Assembly: GCF_900111275.1 (NCBI RefSeq)
Contig: NZ_FOGR01000016.1
Coordinates: 1 to 38,342, forward strand
Source of the DNA: Rhizobium sp. NFR03
GTDB taxonomy: Bacteria; Pseudomonadota; Alphaproteobacteria; Rhizobiales; Rhizobiaceae
Direction of reading: 5' to 3'
DNA length: 38,342 bases
How positions within the stretch are numbered: the first letter of the stretch is position 1; every line of letters begins with the position of its first letter. A program made the position numbers and the translations under genes. Under the pieces are notes generated by a model. The model searched no databases. It worked only from the letters and a program-made list of their open reading frames with translations, and was not told where the DNA came from. Below, piece by piece: positions 26,395 through 38,281 of this stretch.

Positions 26395-27285
26395 TCAGCG
26401 ATGCCTCAGCGCTTCAACTAACATCGTGAAGGCAGGCGACGGATGCCGCTTGGATGGATAGTAGAGGTGATAGCCAGGGAATGACGGACACCAGTCGTCG
26501 AGAGCCTGAACCAGGCTTCCACTCTGCAGATGGTGAGCGACAACGTCTTCGTGGACATAAGCCAATCCATAGCCGTCGAGGGCCGCGTTGACGAGTTGGG
26601 GCACTCCGTTCACCGCCACTTGTCCTTCAACCCGGACGTGCAGTTGGTGGCCGTCCTTTTCGAACTCCCAGGCATAGAATCCACCATAACTCGGCAGGCG
26701 CAGATTGATGCAACGATGCCCGGTCAGTTCCTGTGGTGTCATCGGCATTTCACGCTCGTCGAAAGAGGACGGTGACGCGACGACGATCATCCGCGCCTTA
26801 CGCCCGATCCGGACGGCGATCATGTTCTTCTCGACCTGATCGCCAAGCCGCACGCCTGCATCGAAGCGCTCAGTCACGATGTCTGTCAACGCCGACTCGG
26901 CGTTGAGTTCCACTTTGATACCAGGATATTCACGCAGGAAGCTGGACAGTTTAGGCCAGAGGATCGTGTCGATGGCGTGCTGCCCTGCGGTGATCCTGAA
27001 GCTTCCAGCGGGCTTGTCCCGAAATTCACTCAATGCCGACAGTTGCGCGTCGATCGTGCCGAACGCCGGACCAAGCGTCGAAAGGAGCTGTTCACCAGCG
27101 ATGGTCGGCGCAAGGCTGCGTGTCGTCCGCGTCAGAAGACGGACACCGAGCCTTTCCTCCAACCGACGGACGATGAGGCTGAGCGACGACTGCGAGGTTC
27201 CGAGCCGGGCCGCAGCCTTGGTGAAGCTGCCCTCCTCCGCCACTGTCAGGAAAGCCATCAGGTCTCCAAGGTCTTCGCGGCGCAT
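26395..27285 (-). CDS. LysR-family transcriptional regulator
   Basis: A 296-residue LysR protein: winged helix in residues 1-65 (SFTKAAARLGTSQSSLSLIV) and a type-2 periplasmic-binding-like effector domain (about 90-290), with the common RINLRLP-like pattern (CINLRLPSYG). It is divergent from the DUF2255/CMD/aldo-keto reductase genes across a 115-base gap, the classical arrangement for a LysR activator and its target. Related regulators control oxidoreductases for small aldehydes and quinones; the inducer here is unknown. Confidence 0.9.
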   Translation of the reverse strand: MRREDLGDLMAFLTVAEEGSFTKAAARLGTSQSSLSLIVRRLEERLGVRLLTRTTRSLAPTIAGEQLLSTLGPAFGTIDAQLSALSEFRDKPAGSFRITAGQHAIDTILWPKLSSFLREYPGIKVELNAESALTDIVTERFDAGVRLGDQVEKNMIAVRIGRKARMIVVASPSSFDEREMPMTPQELTGHRCINLRLPSYGGFYAWEFEKDGHQLHVRVEGQVAVNGVPQLVNAALDGYGLAYVHEDVVAHHLQSGSLVQALDDWCPSFPGYHLYYPSKRHPSPAFTMLVEALRHR

Positions 27286-27400
27286 TCATTGATCTCCGAT
27301 ATAAGTCCAATCAGTTTTTACCGTCTAATCCGATGAAATGGCAGTGCCTATATTTCAGTTGAAGAACGCGCATCGGCACTAATGTTGAAAGGAGAAACGT

Positions 27401-27709
27401 ATGTCTTTCTCGGAAAACGATCTCGATCGGATTGTCGCGGCTGACGATCTGCATATCGCGCCATTCCGTGACGACGGGACCACCTATGGCACACCAACCT
27501 GGATTTGGTGCCTGGCAGTGGATGGGTCGCTCTATGTTCGTGGCTATCACGGCCAGAATTCCCGGTGGTATCAGGCCGCCGTCAGGCAGAGGGCCGCCAA
27601 GATCCTCGCCGCAGGCACGACCATGGAAGTCACCTTTGAGCCCGTCGATGGCGCGGTGAACGATCGCATCGACGATGCGTACCGAGCCAAATACGCCAAG
27701 AGCCAATAG
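27401..27709 (+). CDS. DUF2255 family protein
   Basis: A 102-residue soluble protein with the DUF2255 pattern: PFRDDGTTYGTPTWIWCLAVDG, shortened here to its core TPTWIWCLAVDGSLYVR, then GQNSRWYQAA and a C-terminal YRAKY. The ATG follows AAAGGAGAA closely. The family has a flavin-reductase-like split-barrel look and often accompanies oxidoreductases under LysR control; no activity is established. It starts the operon divergent from the LysR gene. Confidence 0.85.
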   Translation: MSFSENDLDRIVAADDLHIAPFRDDGTTYGTPTWIWCLAVDGSLYVRGYHGQNSRWYQAAVRQRAAKILAAGTTMEVTFEPVDGAVNDRIDDAYRAKYAKSQ

Positions 27710-27794
27710 CTCAGACCCATGATCAGCGATCACGCGCGGTCTGCCACGATCCGGGTCCATCCACAAACAACTGATTGATTGAATGGAAACGAAA

Positions 27795-29634
<1,840 letters not shown>

Positions 29635-30088
29635 GTCCAGGGATTACCCAGATGAAAAGCCGCCGGCTATTTGTCCCTGCAGCCTTCTTACCGTCGCGCG
29701 CACTTTTCCGAGCAAGGAATAGGCTGATCATCGACGGGCAATATGAGCCACAGGGTTTTCTCATGCCTACGAAAGGCGGAGTTGGCAGACTTCAGGTTAA
29801 TCTGCAGCCATCTACCAGCGACGAGGATGGCGGCTTGCGGCATACTCCAGTCCCTGTTTTAAAGAGCAGGAACGCGGGCGCAAAGCCGTCGTCAGCGTTA
29901 ACCCTTATTGGCACTGGTTGTTGTCCGGATGGGCATCCTCGCCTTGAAAGGAAGCGAACTTCTGACACCGTAAGACTCTACGGCATGGCCGTCGACCTGA
30001 ACCCTGTGCCAAGTGGGATGCTTGAGACATGGGCGCGGCCCATGGTAAAACAGGGTAAACGCTGGATATGGCAGATCTCAAGCCGCGC
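29635..30088. other. Stretch without a supportable gene
   Basis: About 450 bases between the aldo/keto reductase and the SnoaL-like gene, which converge on it. A plus-strand frame opens at 29652 and continues to 30278, but its last 190 bases lie antisense to the SnoaL-like gene and its first part has no recognised motif and no clear ribosome binding site. I see no terminator with a T-tract. Confidence 0.4.
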
Positions 30089-30562
30089 TCAAAACGCCAT
30101 GAAGCCCACGAACCCGGTGATCGACCAACCTTGTCGACCTCTTGCGCAGAAGAACACGGACTGCCAGTTCAGCTTCTGGATATCGCCGCCTTCAAGCGCG
30201 ATGCCGTCGTTAAACGTCTTGCGCGCAATGGCCGTGTCTCCCTGCACAGTCACATCGCGCATGTTGGTCGCGCGATAGAGCGCGCTTCGCCTGTCTTCGG
30301 CATAGGCCGTCTGCGCGGCACGTTTGGCATCGGCAAGCCATGCCGTCCGATAGGCATCGACGGTCGGAAACCGAAGCCACCAGTCTTTCGGATCAAGCGA
30401 TCCTTCCGCATCGAGGCCGCAGAAGCCATCCTTCCGGAAGAAGCGGCCAAAGGTCGTCCAGTCCTGTGCCACGAAGCCTTCGATGTCCTGGCGCACCAGC
30501 ATTTCCCAGATGGAGTGCCGGTCAGGGTCGGTGGTGGAGAACGGGTTGGTCTCGTCGTTCAA
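30089..30562 (-). CDS. SnoaL/NTF2-like protein, hypothetical
   Basis: A 157-residue soluble protein with an NTF2-like layout: an N-terminal helix (IWEMLVRQDIEGFVAQDW), a middle region rich in Trp/Phe (DWWLRFPTV) and C-terminal beta strands (VTVQGDTAIARK; WSITGFVGFMAF). The start is a TTG at 30562, with GAGAGGG seven bases upstream; an in-frame stop lies shortly before it and no ATG is available. It follows the ATPase gene by 63 bases as the last gene of the second sugar operon, so it may act on the imported compound, for example as an isomerase or lyase. No active-site assignment is possible. Confidence 0.7.
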   Translation of the reverse strand: MNDETNPFSTTDPDRHSIWEMLVRQDIEGFVAQDWTTFGRFFRKDGFCGLDAEGSLDPKDWWLRFPTVDAYRTAWLADAKRAAQTAYAEDRRSALYRATNMRDVTVQGDTAIARKTFNDGIALEGGDIQKLNWQSVFFCARGRQGWSITGFVGFMAF

Positions 30563-30625
30563 GGCAGGGCCCTCTCGGCGTAGATGTCAATGTTGGTTTC
30601 AAGGTCCGTCATGGAGAGACGCCGC

Positions 30626-31789
<1,164 letters not shown>

Positions 31790-31860
31790 TGAGATTACTC
31801 CTTGCATATCAGGGCCGGACCGCGCCCCGCGTGAAAAACAGGGCAGCGGCCCGAAGAGGA

Positions 31861-32886
31861 TCAGGCGATATCGACAGCCTTACCGCTCGCCGCGGACGCT
31901 TCGATGGCTGCGAGGACTTTGGTATTGGCGAGCCCGTCCATGGCATCGGCAAGGAGCGGCGCATCGCGCACGACGGCATCGACGAAGCGGCCAATGGACT
32001 CGAGGACGAAGCCGCCGATGCGGGTCTCGCCCGTTGGCGTCATCCCGATGTAATCGGAGTAGCGCAGGCCACCTTCGACCATCCGGCGCAAGCCCCCGTT
32101 ATGCGTGGGATCGGCCTGGATCTGCCCCTTGTCGCCTACGAGTTCCAGCTTGAAATCGACGAGCGACGGGTTATCCCGCGACAGGATCCAGCTGTTCTCC
32201 ATTGTGACGACCGCACCGCCGGCAAATTCGAGGATGCAGTGATGGAAGTCGCGCGTATCGACGCCGCCGGCCTTCAGCACGCCGTCGCGCGTCACCGCGT
32301 AGACCCTGACGATCTCGTCATTGAGAACGAAGCGGAGAACATCGACGAGATGGCTGCCGAGGAACCAGAGCGCGGACGATTTCGCGGCCCAGCTCAACAT
32401 CTCGAACGGCACGAAGGTGGTGTTCGAAAGCCGCGCCATGCCGTGACGCGGCACGCCAATCTCGCCGGATTGCACCATGGTGCGAACCTGCGTCAGGATT
32501 GGGTTCACTCGGTTATGGAAATCGATCATCAGCTTGCCTTTGGAGGCTGCGGCTGCTTCCGCGATCTCCTCGGCTTCGCGAACGGTGGTCGCGAGCGGCT
32601 TTTCGCTCAGCACATGCTTGTTCGCCTTCAGCGCCGCCAGGATGATAGGCGTATGCGTAAAATCGGGCGTGGCGACAGAGACGGCATCGATATCGTCGCG
32701 TGCGACAAGCGCTTCGTAGTCCGTCAAGGCAAAGGCGGCGCCGGAGCTTTGCTTCATCTTCCGTGCCCGACCTTCGTCGATATCGCAGACGGCGACGAGT
32801 TCGGTCTCGGGCAGCACGTTGAAGGTATGGGCATGGTTGGTGCCCCAGAGGCCGGCGCCGATGACGCCCATTCTCAGTTTGGTCAT
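31861..32886 (-). CDS. Gfo/Idh/MocA family oxidoreductase
   Basis: A 341-residue NAD(P)-dependent sugar or polyol dehydrogenase. The Rossmann motif is GVIGAGLWGTNHAHTF at about residues 7-22, the conserved Lys appears in LSEKPLA (about 97), and the C-terminal substrate domain spans about 125-330. Enzymes of this family oxidise inositols, glucose derivatives and other polyols. Being inside the transport operon, between permease and ATPase genes, it probably starts catabolism of the imported compound. It begins 28 bases after the MalG-type permease. Confidence 0.9.
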   Translation of the reverse strand: MTKLRMGVIGAGLWGTNHAHTFNVLPETELVAVCDIDEGRARKMKQSSGAAFALTDYEALVARDDIDAVSVATPDFTHTPIILAALKANKHVLSEKPLATTVREAEEIAEAAAASKGKLMIDFHNRVNPILTQVRTMVQSGEIGVPRHGMARLSNTTFVPFEMLSWAAKSSALWFLGSHLVDVLRFVLNDEIVRVYAVTRDGVLKAGGVDTRDFHHCILEFAGGAVVTMENSWILSRDNPSLVDFKLELVGDKGQIQADPTHNGGLRRMVEGGLRYSDYIGMTPTGETRIGGFVLESIGRFVDAVVRDAPLLADAMDGLANTKVLAAIEASAASGKAVDIA

Positions 32887-32914
32887 GTCAGTTCTACTCC
32901 AGAAAGGTGGCCGA

Positions 32915-33748
32915 TCAGCCCTTCACCGAACCAAAGGTGAGGCCTCGAACCACGTAGCGGTCGAAAACGAGGAAGATGATCATGGGAGGGATCATCGCGA
33001 CCACGGCGGCCGCGGCGATGTAGTTCCAGGTGACCCCGCTGGTGGCGAAGTACCCGATGGTGCCAACAGGAAGCGTGGCGGTGGATCGTGCGCTGAGCAC
33101 AAGGGGAAAGGCCGCATTGTTCCAGGCGAAAACGAAGGCGAACATGGAGGTGACGATGATGCCAGGGCGCACGATCGGCAACGTGATGCGCCACATGATC
33201 GTGTACCAGCGAGCGCCGTCCATGCGGGCCGCCTCTTCCAGTTCGGCGGGCACCTCGTCAATGAAGCTCTTCATCAGCCAGACCGAGAAGGGAATGGTCA
33301 TGGTTTGCAGCACGAGCACCATCGACAGATAGGAGCCGGTAAGGCCGATGCGGTTCATGAGCACGAAGTACGGAATGAGAAAGGCAATCGGCGGCGCCAT
33401 CAGCAGCCCGAGATACCAGAGCATGATGTTCTTCTTGCCCCGCAGCTTGAACCGCGAAAGTGCATAGGCGGCGGGGATCGAGAACGGCAGGTTGAGGAGC
33501 ACAGCGCCTATGGCGACGATGAGGCTGTTGACGAGCTGCGGCGCATTGGTGCCTGGATCGACGAGGATATGCCGGAATGCGTTCAGCGTTGGCGTGAACG
33601 TGAACTGGGGCGGCATGGCGAAAGCTGTCTCCGGCGGACGAATGGCGAGCGCGATGAACCAGAGGATCGGCCCGATAAAGACGGCTAGAAAGAAAAGGCC
33701 CGCAGCGTAGGTCAGCAGCTTGTAGATAGTGTTTTTTGCGGACGGCAT
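32915..33748 (-). CDS. Carbohydrate ABC transporter permease (MalG type)
   Basis: A 277-residue permease with about six membrane segments and the EAA loop AELEEAARMDGARWYTIM; it ends VVRGLTFGSVKG, typical of MalG-type proteins. The ATG at 33748 starts one base after the stop of the preceding permease and has GAGGAG eight bases upstream; the longer frame to 33796 is not needed. It forms the channel with the protein encoded at 33750-34679. Confidence 0.9.
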   Translation of the reverse strand: MPSAKNTIYKLLTYAAGLFFLAVFIGPILWFIALAIRPPETAFAMPPQFTFTPTLNAFRHILVDPGTNAPQLVNSLIVAIGAVLLNLPFSIPAAYALSRFKLRGKKNIMLWYLGLLMAPPIAFLIPYFVLMNRIGLTGSYLSMVLVLQTMTIPFSVWLMKSFIDEVPAELEEAARMDGARWYTIMWRITLPIVRPGIIVTSMFAFVFAWNNAAFPLVLSARSTATLPVGTIGYFATSGVTWNYIAAAAVVAMIPPMIIFLVFDRYVVRGLTFGSVKG

Positions 33749-33749
33749 G

Positions 33750-34679
33750 TCACCACTCCTCATTGCGGAAGGCGAAGAAGACGTAGAGAGCGACAATGAT
33801 GTTGACGATCAGGACGGTGATCCACGTCATGGCGCTGACAAGGCCGATGTTGAAGTTGATCAGTCCCTGCTCGTAGAGGGAGTAGCCGAGCGTGCGGGTC
33901 GAGGTGCCTGGCCCCCCGCGCGTCAGCACCAGCACCGTGTCGAAGGTATTGAAGAGCTGCATGAACCGCAGCATCACGATGATGATGGCCGTACGCTTGA
34001 TCAACGGTAGCTTGATCCGCATCAGGATGGTCCAGGCGGAGGCGCGATCGAGCCGCGCGGCTTCGATGATCTCCTCCGGTACCGAGAGAAGGCTGGCATA
34101 AAGGACGATCGCGAAGAAGGGCGTCCACTGCCAAATGTCGGCGAAGAGGACGGCAGCAAGCGCCGTGGACGGTGAGCCCAGCAGACCGACAGCGGGGATC
34201 GGAACGCCGATCGAGGTGAGAACCCAAGTCAGGAGGCCGCCGCCGGGATCATAGAGGTAGCGGAATAAAAAGCCCACGACGATGGGAGCGATCGTCGTGG
34301 GCAGGATGAGCAATGCCCGCACGACATTCATGCCGGGCAGTGCTCGAAGCAATATCAGCGCGATCGACAGGCCGAGCGTAAACTCCAGCGCGGTCCCCAC
34401 GAAGGAGAGCAGCAGAGTATTGGTGAGGGCCGCCTGAAAGTCGAAGGCGTTCAGGGCCTGGACATAGTTATCGAAGCCGACGAAGGCCTGCGGTTCAGGG
34501 CCGATCTGCAGGTTCCAGAAATAGAAGCTTGAACGAAGCGCAAACAGTAGCGGATAGGCAATCAGCACCAGAAGCATGATGACCGACGGTGCGATCAGCA
34601 GGTAGGGCAGGTTTCGGCGAACGAAGCTTCGCCGTCCAGTCGCAGCTGCGACCGGCGCATGGGCCGTTATCGTCGTCAT
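33750..34679 (-). CDS. Sugar ABC transporter permease (MalF type)
   Basis: A 309-residue permease with about six membrane segments; the first helix is YLLIAPSVIMLLVLIAYPLL and the EAA loop EEIIEAARLDRASAWTI. The N-terminus before the helix is basic (RRSFVRRNLPY), as expected for cytoplasmic location. It is separated from the binding-protein gene by about 80 bases that contain a hairpin. Confidence 0.9.
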   Translation of the reverse strand: MTTITAHAPVAAATGRRSFVRRNLPYLLIAPSVIMLLVLIAYPLLFALRSSFYFWNLQIGPEPQAFVGFDNYVQALNAFDFQAALTNTLLLSFVGTALEFTLGLSIALILLRALPGMNVVRALLILPTTIAPIVVGFLFRYLYDPGGGLLTWVLTSIGVPIPAVGLLGSPSTALAAVLFADIWQWTPFFAIVLYASLLSVPEEIIEAARLDRASAWTILMRIKLPLIKRTAIIIVMLRFMQLFNTFDTVLVLTRGGPGTSTRTLGYSLYEQGLINFNIGLVSAMTWITVLIVNIIVALYVFFAFRNEEW

Positions 34680-34714
34680 CTCAACGTCCTGTTATATCAG
34701 GGTTCCCGATGCCC

Positions 34715-34740
34715 CTGCCCGCTTCGAGGGAAGCAGGCAG
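34715..34740 (-). terminator. Hairpin after the second binding-protein gene
   Basis: Arms CTGCC-C-GCTT (34715-34724) and AAGC-A-GGCAG (34731-34740) pair with one internal mismatch around a six-base loop. It lies 19 bases after the binding-protein stop and before the MalF-type permease, the same position as the hairpin at 17337-17362 in the first sugar locus. No T-tract follows. Confidence 0.5.
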
Positions 34741-34758
34741 AGGCGGCACGCCCAGGCG

Positions 34759-36222
34759 TCAGGTCTTGGCGAGCTTGCCGATCAGGGCCTTGGCGCTGTC
34801 GAGCGTGTCGTCGTAGCTCTCCTTCTGATAGGGGATCATGAAGTTCCCCTTGAGGATGCTGGCAAAGAGGCTGTTGGTGCGCTCGAGCGCCGGGGCCGGT
34901 GCCTCCGAGCCTGTGAGAAGCTGGTTCAGCGTCAGGCCGAAAACGCTTTCGAGCGCGGTGTAGCCGGGAACGGGCGGTCGCGTGACCTTGCCGTTGCCCT
35001 GTTTCATCATGCGGTATTGTACATCGAGATAGGGATAGACCGCCTTCAGGTCTTTGTCTTCGTAGAGCGAGGCGCGGCCGAAGTCGGAGAACTGGTAGTT
35101 AAGGTCGGGCCACAGCGCCATCTTCTTCTGGGTCGCCTTGGAGGTCGCCCATTTGATGAAGGCATAGCCGGCCGCCTGCTTGGCGGAGCTGGCGGGAACG
35201 CCAAGACTCCAACCGCCAACGCTAATGGTCTGCGCTACGCCCTCGGCCTTGGGAAGAGCGGCCGTCGCATAGGCATCCATGACCGAGGACTTGCTGCCGG
35301 TCATATAGCCCGCGTTCTTGATGAGGTAGAAATACGGCGTCCACCAGTAGAACATGCCGATATCGCCTTTGGCGAACCGCGTTCCCGCATCGAACCATAC
35401 GTAGTTGATCGCTTCGGGCGGCGATAGCCGGTAGAGCTCGCGGTAGACCTCGACCGACTTTTCCCAGGCGGGGCCGGAAAGTGTCGGCTCGAAATTCCAA
35501 GGCTGGGCCGGGAACGACTTGAACCAGGAGGCGCCGTGGCTTGCCGAGATCTGGGTGAACATATGGACGATCGGCGACGGCTGCGAGCCGCAGACGACGG
35601 TTGGGAACACCGGCACGTCCTTGAACGTCTTGCCTTCGAGCTTCTTCAGCGTGTCGATATAGGCAGTCCAGGTCCAGTCTTCCGTCGTATCCGCAGGCGG
35701 CGCGTCGATGCCGAGCGCCTCGAACATGTCCTTCCGGTACATGACGCCCTGCGCATAGGCTGCGACCGGCAATGTCGCAATCTGGCCCCGCCACATGTTG
35801 GAGGAATACAGGACCTCGGGAATGAAGTCGGAGAGATCGATATCCGGATCCTTGGCGATGTGATCGTTGAGCGACACGATCCAGCCATTGTCCAGATACT
35901 GGCCGAGCCACATCTGGTCAACCGCGATGACATCGGCGTCCGAGGTGTTGGCGACGAAAGCGGAGACCAGACGCGCCTGAAGCGCATCGTAGGACAGGCT
36001 TTCCAGCTCGACCTTGATGCCCGTTTCCTTTTCGAAGTCGGGCAGCATCGCCTTCAACGAGAAGAAGAAGGGATCTTCCACCGAGAGCACGCGGACGCTG
36101 GTGACATCCTGCGCCTGCGCCAGTGGGGCAGCGAGAGCGCCGAGCATGCCGGAGCAAACCGCTGCCGCCGAAACGCCCTTGAGCAAGTTCCGGCGCGATA
36201 AGGCAATCATATCCTTCTGCAT
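34759..36222 (-). CDS. Sugar ABC transporter substrate-binding protein, Tat-exported
   Basis: A 487-residue CUT1-type binding protein. The N-terminus LSRRNLLKGVSAAAVCSG followed by a hydrophobic stretch ending AQAQD is a twin-arginine signal. The mature protein starts VTSVRVLSVEDPFFFSLKA. The ATG at 36222 has GGAGAG directly upstream; an internal ATG at 36210 is an alternative. It is longer than the binding protein of the first locus and not closely similar. The companion dehydrogenase suggests a sugar or polyol ligand. Confidence 0.88.
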   Translation of the reverse strand: MQKDMIALSRRNLLKGVSAAAVCSGMLGALAAPLAQAQDVTSVRVLSVEDPFFFSLKAMLPDFEKETGIKVELESLSYDALQARLVSAFVANTSDADVIAVDQMWLGQYLDNGWIVSLNDHIAKDPDIDLSDFIPEVLYSSNMWRGQIATLPVAAYAQGVMYRKDMFEALGIDAPPADTTEDWTWTAYIDTLKKLEGKTFKDVPVFPTVVCGSQPSPIVHMFTQISASHGASWFKSFPAQPWNFEPTLSGPAWEKSVEVYRELYRLSPPEAINYVWFDAGTRFAKGDIGMFYWWTPYFYLIKNAGYMTGSKSSVMDAYATAALPKAEGVAQTISVGGWSLGVPASSAKQAAGYAFIKWATSKATQKKMALWPDLNYQFSDFGRASLYEDKDLKAVYPYLDVQYRMMKQGNGKVTRPPVPGYTALESVFGLTLNQLLTGSEAPAPALERTNSLFASILKGNFMIPYQKESYDDTLDSAKALIGKLAKT

Positions 36223-36333
36223 GTCTCTCTCCACAGTTTGCTCTGGCGCGTGACATGATCCGGCGTTTTTCCTGCACACCGGTCGACTGCGCCTTGTTCC
36301 CGTTTATCTGCCTGCACTTCTTTGAGGCAGTAT

Positions 36334-36352
36334 GTTTGTACGTCGCACAAAC
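36334..36352. promoter_or_regulatory. Inverted repeat GTTTGT-N7-ACAAAC in the divergent promoter region
   Basis: Perfect 6-base arms separated by seven bases lie between the binding-protein start (36222) and the ROK start (36518). Position suggests the operator used by the ROK protein to control its own gene and the transport operon. It differs in sequence from the operator-like palindrome at 18848-18864, as expected for two different ROK regulators. Confidence 0.5.
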
Positions 36353-36517
36353 TTATGGTACATGTCAATTGGGACCTTGTTGCCGAAGAGATTTTTGTGA
36401 CCAGGCTTCCATGAGGCGGACGACGACAGTCCAAGGCCATGTCCGCTAACGGCTCTCGTGATAAGACGACGAAGACACGCGCCTCTTGGCCCGTACCGAA
36501 GAAACAGGAAAAACACC

Positions 36518-37795
36518 GTGACCTCCGATCTCCAAAGCAGGAACAATCTGAATGGCTTGCGGTCGGCGAGACCGGAGATCGCAAAGCCAGAGGCGGATGC
36601 CGAAGGAGCCACGTCCACGGCCATGATGCTCGTTTCCGCGTCCGATATCGGTGCGATCAACCGCGGCAGGATACTTCAGGCGCTGTACGACAACGGTCCG
36701 ACCAGCCGGGCAGATCTTGCGCGTCTGGCCAGCGTCAACAGAACGACTGTGACCGGCATCGTCCAGCCAATGATCGAGGAGAAACTTCTGGTCGAAGGCG
36801 AGGCCACGCGGTCGGCTGTGCAAGGAGGAAAACCGGCGCGGCCTCTCTTCTTCAACCCGGATGCTCCGATGCTCGCCGCCGTCCTCCTGCTTCCCGGCAG
36901 GATACAGACGTGCCTCGTCACCTTGACGGGAGAAATATCTGCAATCGAGAAGGCGCCCTTCGATGTGAACGGCGATGTCGAGGATTTTAGCGGAATCCTC
37001 ACGGAGACCTTGGCACGGTCCCTAGATCACGCGACCCAGCCGCCCTTCGGTATTGGGATCGCGGCCGGCGGCATGATCGACAGCGACAAGGGCGTCATCG
37101 TTACTGTCAGCCTCGCACCTGTCTTAACCGGCCTGCCGATCACCGATATCCTCAGCACGCACTTCGGCTTACCCGTCGTCATCGATCACCATCCTCGCGC
37201 GCTCCTGGTGGGCGACAGGTGGTTCGGACCCGGCCGCGGACAGCAGAACTTCGCAGCCATCTATACCGGAGAGGTTCTCGGTGGTGCCTATTATATCAAC
37301 GGGCAGGTCTATCGGGGCCTTGCCGGCTCCGGCGGCGAACTCGGCCACACCGTCGTCCAGCTTGACGGCCACATGTGCAATTGCGGGAAGCAGGGCTGCT
37401 GGGAAACGATCGCCACCCTCACTTGGCTGAGGCGCGAAGCGGAAAGACTGGGCGTGGGCCACCCCGAGAGCGTGACCAGCGCGCGTCTCGTCGCAGACGC
37501 CGCAAGCGGGTCATCGCGTGCCGAGGAAATCCTTGATCGCTACGCCCGCAACATCGCCGTCGGCATCGCCAATCTGCAGCAGACCCTCTCGCTGAACTTC
37601 TACATCCTGCATGGTGACGCAGCCACCGGCGGCGCGCGTCTGTCCGATGCCATCGAGCGCCACGTGCGCAGCTTCGTGCTGGCACGCCCCAACCAGGACA
37701 TTACCATCGTCAGCAACGGGCTTGGCGAAGGCCACACGGCGTTGCGTGGGGCGGCGGGACTTGTTGTCTCGGAGCATTTGAAACTTAAAATATAA
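36518..37795 (+). CDS. ROK family transcriptional regulator
   Basis: A repressor-type ROK protein of about 425 residues. The winged helix contains TSRADLARLASVNRTTVTGI; the ROK domain keeps GGELGHTVV and the zinc motif CNCGKQGCWE. Where ROK kinases have the catalytic Asp in an ND-x-NA motif, this protein reads IDHHPRALL, so phosphotransfer is not expected. The GTG at 36518 has AGGAAA seven bases upstream; another GTG at 36458 would add 20 basic residues of poor quality. It is divergent from the second sugar operon and is its likely regulator. Confidence 0.88.
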   Translation: MTSDLQSRNNLNGLRSARPEIAKPEADAEGATSTAMMLVSASDIGAINRGRILQALYDNGPTSRADLARLASVNRTTVTGIVQPMIEEKLLVEGEATRSAVQGGKPARPLFFNPDAPMLAAVLLLPGRIQTCLVTLTGEISAIEKAPFDVNGDVEDFSGILTETLARSLDHATQPPFGIGIAAGGMIDSDKGVIVTVSLAPVLTGLPITDILSTHFGLPVVIDHHPRALLVGDRWFGPGRGQQNFAAIYTGEVLGGAYYINGQVYRGLAGSGGELGHTVVQLDGHMCNCGKQGCWETIATLTWLRREAERLGVGHPESVTSARLVADAASGSSRAEEILDRYARNIAVGIANLQQTLSLNFYILHGDAATGGARLSDAIERHVRSFVLARPNQDITIVSNGLGEGHTALRGAAGLVVSEHLKLKI

Positions 37796-37980
37796 GAAGC
37801 TCGATGTTGTTGATTCGAGAACATGAGCTGTAGCCGCATATCATTCTACGCCTTGAGATCCCATCAGGGGTGAGTAGCGGCCTGCACCGTGGCAGAGTGA
37901 GGTCGCTAGAAAACTCTCTGGAGGCCAATCATGCCGATATCAGCAGATCAAACTCAAGCGCAGACCACTATCCTCTTGCT

Positions 37981-38281
37981 TTACATCGGCGGCTGAACAC
38001 CATTGGTGCCTACGACGACACGGCTGCTGGATATCGTACCGTCAGCGGCCTTCTCGGATGGCACGAAAACCGTAGCGCCGCTCTTCAGGTCCGCTTCGAC
38101 AGCCGGTGCGAAAGTCACGACGGGTGTTCCTGCGGGAACGGAGATCTTCTTTTCCTTGCCCTTGTAGGTCACCGTCACTGTCTGGCCATCAACCGCCTTG
38201 ACGGCGTTGGCAACGGTGGCGTTGGTCATCGAGCTGTTCGGCTTCAGGTCCCAGGCATACTCCGCGGCTGCAGTAACCTTT
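37981..38281 (-). pseudogene. 3' part of a conserved rhizobial exported-protein gene, 5' end missing
   Basis: The minus-strand frame ending at 37981 reads ...EYAWDLKPNSSMTNATVANA and later TVTYKGKEKKISVPAGTPVV, ending NGVQPPM. From memory this is the C-terminal repeat-like half of a roughly 200-residue exported protein of rhizobia (DUF5666-like pattern). Going upstream, family-like sequence ends near 38281 and the frame hits a TGA near 38300 with no start codon between. An internal ATG at 38229 would give an 82-residue protein without signal peptide. The window edge at 38342 prevents checking whether the 5' half continues in another frame. Confidence 0.5.

Noticed and set aside
27286-27400. 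Possible LysR T-N11-A boxes in the divergent gap
   Set aside because: Several weak candidates fit and none stands out, so no site is called.
29652-30278. Plus-strand open frame of 208 codons
   Set aside because: The last part is antisense to the SnoaL-like gene, and the first part has no recognised motif and no clear ribosome binding site.
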